This document shows, in pieces, positions 1 through 5,459 of a stretch of 10,033 bases of DNA. The first letter of the stretch is position 1. Every line of letters begins with the position of its first letter. The notes below the pieces were generated by a model. The model did not search any database. It saw only the letters and a program-made list of their open reading frames with translations, and was not told where the DNA came from. The stretch is taken from positions 3,797 to 13,829 of the forward strand of contig JAJYJL010000063.1 of NCBI GenBank assembly GCA_021789565.1, read 5' to 3'. Both the position numbers and the translations under genes were made by a program. Source of the DNA: Acidobacteriota bacterium. Its GTDB lineage: Bacteria > Acidobacteriota > Terriglobia > UBA7540.

Positions 1-1
1 C

Positions 2-1258
2 CGATCTACGACCCAGGTCGAAGCAGTACCCCGTATCCTCGACGACGCGCTGGCGCAGCAACCTGGCTCCAACTTGGTCGCGATTTCCGTGCCGGGGGCA
101 TACGCCGCCCGCGAAGCACCCCGGGCGATCGAGCACGGATTGAATGTGTTCATCTTCAGCAAGTCACGTGACCGTTGAAGACGAACTCTCTCTTAAGCAA
201 TATGTGTGTGGCCATGGGCTCATTGTCATGGGCCCGGATTGTGGAACGTCCATCGTGAGCGGCATCGGCTTTGGCTTTTCCAATGTCATCCGCCGCGGAC
301 CTGTTGGCGCGATAGGCGCTGCCGGGACCGGACTGCAGGAATTCACGACGCTCGTACATCGCTGGGGCTCGGGTATTTCGCACGGCATCGGCACGGGAGG
401 GCGCGATGTCTCTGATGCTATCGGCGGCATCTCCTTGCTTTCCGCAGTCGACGCCCTCGAACGCGATGAGGCCACCCAGGTGATCGCGGTCGTCTCCAAG
501 CCACCGGGAGCCAAAACTCTGGCGTGCTTGGTCGAACGCATCGCGCCCTGCCGTAAGCCTGTCGCGGCCTGCTTTCTCGGCATCGGTGACGAGTTGCCGA
601 TGCGAACGTGCGCTACCGTGCCGCCCGCACGCTGGATGAAGCGGCGCGCGTCGCCGTGCAAATCGCGAGCGGCAATACGTCCTTCTAGGGCGAAACACCA
701 CCATTGCTCGAATCCAATCTCGGATTGTTGAGCGCCGGCGTCCACACCGAGAGGAAGTAAGTTCGAGGCATTTTTGCGGGAGGCACCCTCTTTTATCAAG
801 CCCAGCAGATTCTCCAAGAGATGGGCATTCGGGCCCACTCGAATGCGCCCCTTCCGGGAAACCTGTTGCTCCCCGATCCGCGGGTGAGTGGCGGGCATAC
901 TCTGGTGGATGTGGGTTCCGAGTTCTTTACCGATGGCAAAGCCCATCCGATGATCGATTCGTCCTGCCGGCGTGAGCGAATCTTGACGGAGTTAAAAAAT
1001 CCTCATGTTGCCGTTCTCCTTCTGGATTTCATTCTGGGCTACGATGCGTCACCGGACCCCGTAGGCGATTTGATGGAAGCCATCCGATATGCGCGGCGCA
1101 AGAATGTCGGCGTTGTCGCCTCGGTCTGTGGCACCGAGGCCGATCCTCAGGGGTGGCATAAACAGACCAAAGCGCTAGAAGAAGCCGGCGTGATCGTGAT
1201 GCCGAGTGCCGACGAAGCTGCCCGATTGTGCGGCAACGTGATCTTGGCTCAGGGGTGA
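2..1258 (+). pseudogene. fdrA: Decayed FdrA-type acyl-CoA synthetase-like gene, 5' end outside the window
   Basis: Homology runs through the segment but changes frame. Frame 2 carries the first part (SNLVAISVPGAYAAREA) and stops at the TGA near 175. Frame 3 takes over at VTVEDELSLK and holds the nucleotide/CoA-ligase core (MGPDCGTS, GTGLQEFTTLVHR, GTGGRDVSD) up to ACFLG near 580. Frame 2 then resumes (ANVRYRAARTLDEAA) to the end at 1256-1258. The resumed part is cut by TAG at 686-688 and TAA at 758-760; the TAA falls where FdrA relatives usually have Tyr before VRG-FAGGTL. So there is a +1 shift near 150-165, a -1 shift near 580-602 and two nonsense codons. FdrA proteins resemble fused succinyl-CoA synthetase subunits. 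In E. coli the fdrA-ylbE-ylbF set has been linked to oxamate carbamoyltransfer in allantoin use. Four separate lesions point to a true pseudogene, not one sequencing error. The last piece (821-1258) is open for 145 codons but is only the C-terminal lobe. Confidence 0.88.
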
Positions 1259-1437
1259 TGATAATGGAAAGCAAACTGGATGAATTGCGCACACAAAAGC
1301 CAGCGGTCATCAATATTGGCGTGAAGGAATTTGTCGAGACACTCGAAACTCAAGGTGCCGAGGTTATCCACCTGGAATGGTCACCTCCTGCCGGTGGCGA
1401 CCCGGAGATGGAAAGTTTGCTGGATCAGCTACTTTGA
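1258..1437 (+). CDS. Small FdrA-associated protein (resembles the N-terminus of YlbE/DUF1116 proteins)
   Basis: A 59-residue open frame whose ATG overlaps the last base of the fdrA stop (TGATG), an arrangement typical of translational coupling. A second in-frame ATG lies at 1264, and no good Shine-Dalgarno site precedes either. The protein has the pattern VINIGVKEFVETLETQGAEV followed by HLEWSPPAGGDPEMESLL. This closely matches the short 'fdrA domain' proteins and the opening segment of YlbE/DUF1116 proteins that follow fdrA in many genomes. It has no cysteine cluster, membrane segment or catalytic motif, and no function is known to me. Its frame is clean although fdrA is broken in several places, so it may have been silenced recently or may be kept by chance because it is short. 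The DUF1116 gene expected next is absent. Alternatively this is the truncated head of that missing gene. Confidence 0.6.
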   Translation: MIMESKLDELRTQKPAVINIGVKEFVETLETQGAEVIHLEWSPPAGGDPEMESLLDQLL

Positions 1438-1505
1438 GGGAAAATAGGAGGAGCTCTGGCTCTGAATGTCGGACTGCACCGCCGCACCTGATTGCTCGTT
1501 CGAGC

Positions 1506-1595
1506 GTGAGCTGGGTCTATTATTCAATCAACACGTGCGCGACACTACGAGAACGGCTCAACCCTCTCCTCGACCCCCAACGCATGAAGGCGCGG
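1506..1595 (+). pseudogene. C-terminal remnant of an ArsR-family repressor gene
   Basis: Frame 3 here encodes SWVYYSINTCATLRERLNPL followed by LDPQRM. This aligns with the dimerisation/wing end of the intact ArsR downstream (RWVYYSINTGALTQLHDQLS, then AFLDPGR). The helix-turn-helix part, the Cys-x-Cys metal motif and a start codon are missing. Upstream codons in the same frame look unrelated, so the break lies near 1500. The two copies are clearly diverged in DNA sequence, so this is an old paralogue, not a recent duplicate of 7511-7879. It is evidence that an ars-type gene once stood here. Confidence 0.72.
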
Positions 1596-1762
1596 GTGCT
1601 CACGCTTGGCCTTGGTGCAGAGCTAGCCGCTCAAGACGTGAGCCGATTAAAAGATCCATTACCCCGCACATCTGCTGCGGGTCGTTTGACCGTCTCGAGA
1701 GCGCGTTTTCGTCCATTGCCCATTTTGCAGAATGATATGAACGGGAGATAATATGCATTGGA
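1596..1762. other. Gene-free degraded stretch with one small hairpin
   Basis: No coding frame here has recognisable homology. A short inverted repeat CCCGCA (1663-1668) and TGCGGG (1676-1681) could form a 6-bp hairpin with a 7-nt loop. No T-run follows it on either strand, so it is not a convincing terminator. The open frames crossing the stretch on both strands look like non-coding sequence. Confidence 0.5.
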
Positions 1763-1852
1763 GCGAAACCTTCCCGATGCTGTTGGAAAGAGTCAATCCG
1801 CTTCGCAAAGCCGTGACTGAACCTCCCTGGCGAGCTTTTGGGAAGGTTTCGC
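1763..1852. repeat. 90-bp palindromic element with 13-bp perfect inverted arms and a nested hairpin
   Basis: The left arm GCGAAACCTTCCC (1763-1775) is exactly complementary to the right arm GGGAAGGTTTCGC (1840-1852). The symmetry extends imperfectly outward: GCATTGGAG on the left against the complement of CTCCTGATGC on the right. Inside sits a second hairpin, AGTCA (1791-1795) with TGACT (1814-1818), enclosing GCTT (1800-1803) and AAGC (1808-1811). It has no coding capacity. It may be a miniature inverted-repeat element, a REP-like dispersed repeat or a structured RNA. A single copy in the window cannot separate these. Confidence 0.65.
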
Positions 1853-2019
1853 CTCCTGATGCGCACTTTATGCGGGTTTGTCCTTGCACGTGCTCGCACA
1901 ACGGGCAGCGCACCCGCGCCCGGCTTCAATTGCGATGGTGGGTTTGTTGTCAAGCACGGCATGTAAGCAATCTTAGCGTAGCCATACATGGAGGCAGAGT
2001 TGCTGAGTCAACAAACCTC
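1853..2019. other. Gene-free spacer before the insertion sequence
   Basis: No supported gene, RNA or clear repeat is visible. Open frames on both strands across this stretch give compositionally odd proteins without recognisable motifs. Confidence 0.5.
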
Positions 2020-2022
2020 CTA

Positions 2023-2054
2023 GTGAACCGGTCGATAAGTCTTTTAACATAGTC
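2023..2054 (+). repeat. Left terminal inverted repeat of the IS630-type element
   Basis: It begins GTGAACCGG immediately after TA and ends TTTAACATAGTC. It pairs imperfectly with 3252-3283: 25 of 32 positions match, with the best conservation in the inner 12 bases. Confidence 0.85.
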
Positions 2055-2137
2055 ACGGTGACGGCTCGCATAGCCCTTGCGACCGGATAGCTGTATACTC
2101 CTCGTGCGCGAAAGCGCTAGAATGGGACTGAACGCGC

Positions 2138-3262
2138 ATGAGGAGACGTCCTCCGAAACTCGTCCATTTGGCAGACGGTGAGCGTCGGGTGCAGCAGGCC
2201 CATCTGCGCAATGGACGCACGCAACAGCGAGTCGCACGTCGTTGTCGCATTCTCTTGGCGATGACCGATCCCGACACGATCATCGATGAACTAGCGAAAC
2301 ACGTGGGCGTGACCCGGACTGGGATCTGGTACGTCTGTCGTCGCTTTGAAGCTCAGGGGCTGGACTCGATTTACGATGAACCGCGGTCTGGGCGCCCGCG
2401 AGAAATCTCGGCGCTAGAACGGGTCGCCATCGAGCAACTGGCCTGTTGCGATCCAGCCGGATTGGGTCTGAACATGACCCACTGGTCCACGCGCAGTCTC
2501 GCGCGGGTCGCCCGGGAACGAAAGATCCGACCCAAGATTGCTCACTCGACCGTCTCGTTGATCCTGCGGGATGCCGATCTGCAACCGCATCGCAGTCGGT
2601 ACTGGATTACGCCGACGCTCAATGCTGAGTTCCTGGAGCGGGCGAGCCGTGTTTTATGGTGTTATGAACGGGTCGAGCGCTTGGCCGAGCGGGACGAGAT
2701 GGTCCTCGCCCTTGATGAGAAACCCAATCTGCAGGCGCTGGAGCGCGCCGCCCGGCAGTGGACGGGACCCGAGCAGGTCCGCCACCAAGAGTTCGAATAT
2801 GTGCGCCATGGCACGGTCAACTTCTTGGTCGCGTTGCTGGTGCACAGCGGCGAGATGCAAGGGTGGTGCCTGGACCGCAATGACAGTGAGCACCTGCGCC
2901 AAGTGTTGCCCGATCTCTTGAAGCCGTACCGCAAGGCTCGCCGGATTCATCTGATCTGGGATGGCGGACCGACCCGCACGGCGGAGGATACGCTGGCCCT
3001 GGCGCGCAGCTATCGACCGCAGTTGCGTGTGCTGTTCACTCCCGCGCGCGCCTCCTGGCTCAATCAAGCCGAACTGTTGTTGCGGAGTTTCGAAGCGCAT
3101 TACCTCCAACACGGCAGTTGGCAAAGCCGTCGCGAACTGATCGAGCACTTGTACGACAGTGCACCCGAATACAATCGCTTGTTTGTCCATCCGATCCAAT
3201 GGTCGTGGACCCGGCGGAATCTCCGCGATTGGGTGGCCGAGCGGGCGCCCGGACTATGTTAA
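2138..3262 (+). CDS. IS630-family DDE transposase
   Basis: A 374-aa protein that cuts and pastes the surrounding element. The N-terminal third is a helix-turn-helix/winged-helix DNA-binding region (IIDELAKHVGVTRTGIWYVC, then YDEPRSGRPREIS) typical of the family. The catalytic domain shows the acid triad: D193 in LALDEKPNLQ, D275 in HLIWDGGPTR and E312 in the hallmark TPARASWLNQAELLLRSF. The second motif reads WDGGPTR where many relatives have a DN..SH form. This is a variant, not a loss of the aspartate. ATG 2138 is the first possible start because an in-frame TGA lies nine bases upstream. No clear Shine-Dalgarno site precedes it, which suits a poorly expressed transposase. The stop codon TAA (3260-3262) lies inside the right terminal repeat. 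The gene is intact and of normal length. Confidence 0.93.
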   Translation: MRRRPPKLVHLADGERRVQQAHLRNGRTQQRVARRCRILLAMTDPDTIIDELAKHVGVTRTGIWYVCRRFEAQGLDSIYDEPRSGRPREISALERVAIEQLACCDPAGLGLNMTHWSTRSLARVARERKIRPKIAHSTVSLILRDADLQPHRSRYWITPTLNAEFLERASRVLWCYERVERLAERDEMVLALDEKPNLQALERAARQWTGPEQVRHQEFEYVRHGTVNFLVALLVHSGEMQGWCLDRNDSEHLRQVLPDLLKPYRKARRIHLIWDGGPTRTAEDTLALARSYRPQLRVLFTPARASWLNQAELLLRSFEAHYLQHGSWQSRRELIEHLYDSAPEYNRLFVHPIQWSWTRRNLRDWVAERAPGLC

Positions 3263-3283
3263 ATTACCTATCAAACGCTCCAC
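3252..3283 (-). repeat. Right terminal inverted repeat of the IS630-type element
   Basis: It reads GACTATGTTAAATTACC inward to CTCCAC at the edge and is followed by TA. The transposase stop codon overlaps it. Confidence 0.85.
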
Positions 3284-3301
3284 TAGAGCAGACAGAGGAA
3301 G

Positions 3302-3344
3302 AAAGCGCCTCGCGTGGTACAACGACACAGGAGGCGCTTTTTTT
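3302..3344 (+). terminator. Rho-independent terminator between the IS and the tungsten-enzyme operon
   Basis: The arm AAAGCGCCTC (3302-3311) pairs perfectly with GAGGCGCTTT (3331-3340) across a 19-nt loop. A run of seven T ends at 3344. The orientation fits transcription from the left. It would stop read-through from the transposase, or from whatever once lay upstream, before the promoter at 3391. Confidence 0.85.
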
Positions 3345-3390
3345 ATGGTAGGCAACAGTTATGAGCAGAGAATTTATGAGATTCGCGGAT

Positions 3391-3419
3391 TTGACACTAG
3401 TCGCGCGCGGGGATATAAT
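3391..3419 (+). promoter_or_regulatory. Perfect sigma70-type consensus promoter of the oxidoreductase operon
   Basis: TTGACA (3391-3396) and TATAAT (3414-3419) are separated by exactly 17 bases. All twelve consensus positions match, and transcription should start near 3426. So strong a core promoter suggests control is exerted downstream, in the leader. Confidence 0.9.
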
Positions 3420-3431
3420 TCAATTACGCTT

Positions 3432-3510
3432 GAAATAGTTTGGCGCTGGTGAGGGTGCTTCCAATGGGCCTGCCGGACACTCCAACTCGGGTGATGAAAG
3501 CCTGCGTTCG
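3432..3510 (+). ncRNA. Moco/Tuco (molybdenum or tungsten cofactor) riboswitch-like leader element
   Basis: The leader contains GGTGAGGGTGCTTCC, then GGGCCTGCCGGACACTCC, then CGGGTGATGAAAGCC. This order and these bases resemble what I remember of the Moco RNA motif, including the GGGTGATGAAAGCC end. CAC-T-CC (3478-3483) and GG-GTG (3489-3493) can form a hairpin. GGC (3467-3469) can pair with GCC (3500-3502). I see no clear extra hairpin corresponding to P3; forms without P3 have been linked to tungsten cofactor use. The element lies between a strong promoter and a terminator ahead of a tungstopterin-enzyme gene, as expected of such a sensor. The family call rests on memory of the consensus plus context, and the boundaries are approximate. 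Confidence 0.65.
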
Positions 3511-3547
3511 ACCAATCCCAAGATTGTCGGGCAGGCCTTAGTTTTTT
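3500..3547 (+). terminator. Leader terminator, likely expression platform of the riboswitch
   Basis: GCCTGC (3500-3505) pairs with GCAGGC (3531-3536). CGAC-c-AAT (3509-3516) pairs with ATTGTCG (3523-3529) around a 6-nt loop. TTTTTT follows at 3542-3547. The right arm GGCAGGCC can instead pair with GGCCTGCC at 3467-3474 inside the aptamer-like region, so two exclusive folds are possible. Also, GCC at 3500-3502 would be shared between the aptamer's closing helix and the terminator stem, so ligand binding could decide termination. Confidence 0.75.
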
Positions 3548-3638
3548 CGAGGTATTGAGGAGGCAGTTGGATTTGGTGAGGTCAAACCAGACCCGTGGGT
3601 TCTTCAAATCGCAGGACATGGCTCAAAAGGAGAAAACT

Positions 3639-5402
3639 ATGTGGTTCATCCGGATTAACATGACCGACCGGAGCGCACGCGTGGATCCGGTCCCCGAAGC
3701 CTACCAGCACCTGGGGGGACGCGGATTGACATCGTCTCTCGTTGCCGAAGAGGTGCCACCGCTCTGTCATCCGCTCGGCGCCAACAACAAACTTGTGTTC
3801 AGTCCAGGTATGTTGGCAGGGACTGCAGCCCCGACCTCGTCTCGCGTTTCGGTGGGAGGCAAATCTCCACTGACGGGAGGAATCAAAGAAGCCAACGCGG
3901 GTACCTCCTGGGCGCGCGACGTGGGAGTGATGCAGATCAAGGCCCTGGTCCTCGAAGGACAGCCTGAGGACAAGGCCAAGTCCTGGGCGATCAAGCTCAC
4001 CTGGGATGCTGCCGCCGCCAAGCCGAAGGTCGAATTCTTTGACGCGACGGAGTATCTCGGCAAAGATCTCTATGAGGTCTTCCCGCAGCTCTATGCGCGG
4101 TTCGGCTCCAAAATCTCTATCGCCGGCCACGGCGTGGCAGGCGAGCACGGCTATGGCAACGCAGGCATCGTGTTCAACGATGAATCCAAGCGCCCCAGCC
4201 GCTATTCCGGCCGCGGTGGCCTCGGCTCGGTGATGGCGAGCAAAGGACTCGGGTTCATACTCGTCGACGACCAGGGTGCCCCCGGGGTGCCCATTGCCGA
4301 CAAAGCATTGTTCGAACTGGGCCGCAAGAAGATGACCGAGGCCCTGATGAAGCACGACATCACCAAACCCAAGGGCGGCCTGAACACCTACGGCACGGCT
4401 GTGCTCATCAACGTTCTGAACGAGGCGGGCGGATTGCCGACGCGCAATTTCTCGAGCGGCCGTTTTGAAGGGGCGGCCAAGATCGCCGGGGAAGCCATCT
4501 TCGAAGGGGTCAAGCAACGCCTGGGGAAAGAGACGTACAACCACGCGTGCAGCCCGGGCTGCGTCATCCAGTGCTCCAACACCTGGTACGACACGCAGGG
4601 CAAGGAAGCTAGCTCGTGCGTCGAGTACGAGTCCGATTGGGCCTTTGGCGCCAACTGCGGCATCGACGATCTTGACGCCATCGCTGAGATGATCAAGTTG
4701 TGCAATGGCTATGGGTTGGACACAATCGAGACCGGCGATTCTATCGCCGTTGCGATGAAAGCGGGCGTGCTCGCCTTTGGCGATAGCAAGGGCGCCATCA
4801 ACTTGATTCACGAAATGGGCAAAGGAACGCCGATGGGTCGCCTCTTGGGAACCGGTACCGGCGGAACCGGCAAAGCTCTGGGTGTAAAAGAAGTGCCGGC
4901 CATCAAGGGTCAGGGCATGCCCGCCTACGAGCCGCGCGCGGTCAAAGGCATCGGCATCACTTATGCGACCACGCCTATGGGTGCCGACCATACCGCCGGC
5001 TATACGATCGCGCCCGAGATCTTGGGTGTGAGCGGGAAGCAAGACCCGCTATCGCCCGAAGGCAAAGCCGCACTGAGCCGCGCTTTCCAGTCCACGACAG
5101 CCTTCATCGACTCGAGCGGACACTGCTTGTTCATTGCCTTTGCCATTCTGGATATTGCGAGCGGCTTTGAAGGAATGGTCGAGGAAGTCAACGGGGTCTT
5201 CGGCACGAAATGGACTGCGGACGATGTGGTCGCTCTCGGTGCGTCGATCCTCAAGAAAGAGCACGCGTTCAACGAGGCCGCCGGCTTGAGCAAAGCGGCG
5301 GACCGCGTGCCCGAGTTCATGAAGATCGTTCCACTGCCGCCGCACAATCAGGTCTTTGATGTGTCGGATAGTGCGCTCGATTCAGTCCTTGGTGAACTCT
5401 AG
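3639..5402 (+). CDS. aor: Tungsten-type aldehyde ferredoxin oxidoreductase (AOR family)
   Basis: A 587-aa cytoplasmic enzyme of the family that oxidises aldehydes to carboxylic acids with ferredoxin or another low-potential acceptor, using a bis-pterin tungsten (rarely molybdenum) centre and one 4Fe-4S cluster. The N-terminal domain shows AAPTSSRVSVGGKSPLTGG and the classic GRGGLGSVMASK at residues 191-202. Cluster ligands are C304, C308 and C312 (ACSPGCVIQCSN) and C496 in SSGHCLF. E329-Y330-E331 and H451 in MGADHTAGY fall where the P. furiosus enzyme has functional Glu and His residues. The first three cysteines are spaced C-x3-C-x3-C, against C-x2-C-x3-C in P. furiosus AOR. ATG 3639 was chosen because AAGGAG (3627-3632) is well placed and the product starts like other AORs; ATG 3618 in the same frame is possible. 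Length is close to the usual ~605. The substrate cannot be told from sequence. Confidence 0.93.
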   Translation: MWFIRINMTDRSARVDPVPEAYQHLGGRGLTSSLVAEEVPPLCHPLGANNKLVFSPGMLAGTAAPTSSRVSVGGKSPLTGGIKEANAGTSWARDVGVMQIKALVLEGQPEDKAKSWAIKLTWDAAAAKPKVEFFDATEYLGKDLYEVFPQLYARFGSKISIAGHGVAGEHGYGNAGIVFNDESKRPSRYSGRGGLGSVMASKGLGFILVDDQGAPGVPIADKALFELGRKKMTEALMKHDITKPKGGLNTYGTAVLINVLNEAGGLPTRNFSSGRFEGAAKIAGEAIFEGVKQRLGKETYNHACSPGCVIQCSNTWYDTQGKEASSCVEYESDWAFGANCGIDDLDAIAEMIKLCNGYGLDTIETGDSIAVAMKAGVLAFGDSKGAINLIHEMGKGTPMGRLLGTGTGGTGKALGVKEVPAIKGQGMPAYEPRAVKGIGITYATTPMGADHTAGYTIAPEILGVSGKQDPLSPEGKAALSRAFQSTTAFIDSSGHCLFIAFAILDIASGFEGMVEEVNGVFGTKWTADDVVALGASILKKEHAFNEAAGLSKAADRVPEFMKIVPLPPHNQVFDVSDSALDSVLGEL

Positions 5403-5417
5403 TTCGTTATGGGATGC

Positions 5418-5448
5418 GGGCAGGGCGCCGAGCGCCCTGCCCCTTTTT
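5418..5448 (+). terminator. Strong terminator between the oxidoreductase and its maturase
   Basis: GGGCAGGGCGC (5418-5428) and GCGCCCTGCCC (5432-5442) form a perfect 11-bp stem with a CGA loop, followed by C and TTTTT. It begins 16 bases after the aor stop and ends 12 bases before the maturase ATG. With no separate promoter visible downstream, it probably acts as a partial terminator that lowers maturase mRNA relative to aor. Confidence 0.9.
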
Positions 5449-5459
5449 ATGCGAGCCCG

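Larger units (their letters stand above)
2023..3283 (+). mobile_element. Complete IS630-family insertion sequence flanked by TA
   Basis: The element is about 1261 bp and lies between TA at 2021-2022 and TA at 3284-3285, the target dinucleotide that IS630/Tc1-type elements duplicate. Its ends are inverted repeats: over the 35 bases from 2020 to 2054 and the complement of 3252-3286, 28 positions match, including an unbroken 12-base inner block TTTAACATAGTC. A single intact transposase gene fills the interior. Its size is slightly above the usual 1.1-1.2 kb. Both ends and the reading frame are complete, so it may still be mobile. Confidence 0.88.

Noticed and set aside
821..1258. 145-codon + strand frame as an independent gene
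   Set aside because: It is the C-terminal lobe of FdrA in the same frame as homologous sequence upstream of the nonsense codons at 686-688 and 758-760, so it belongs to the pseudogene.
1600..1989. Minus-strand 129-codon open frame in the gene-poor region
   Set aside because: It crosses the 90-bp palindrome and the region beside the arsR remnant, has no ribosome site and no family resemblance.
2086..2098. TTGCGA...TATACT as a transposase promoter inside the IS
   Set aside because: The spacing between the two boxes is only about 11 bases, far from the 16-18 needed.
3582..5042. Long minus-strand open frame (486 codons) opposite the oxidoreductase
   Set aside because: It is a shadow of the aor gene on GC-rich DNA. 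Its translation has no recognisable domain, while the + strand frame has complete family motifs.
5409..5459. Upstream ATG at 5409 as the maturase start
   Set aside because: It would place the 11-bp terminator hairpin inside the coding region and add residues unlike the family. ATG 5460 begins the recognisable N-terminal module.
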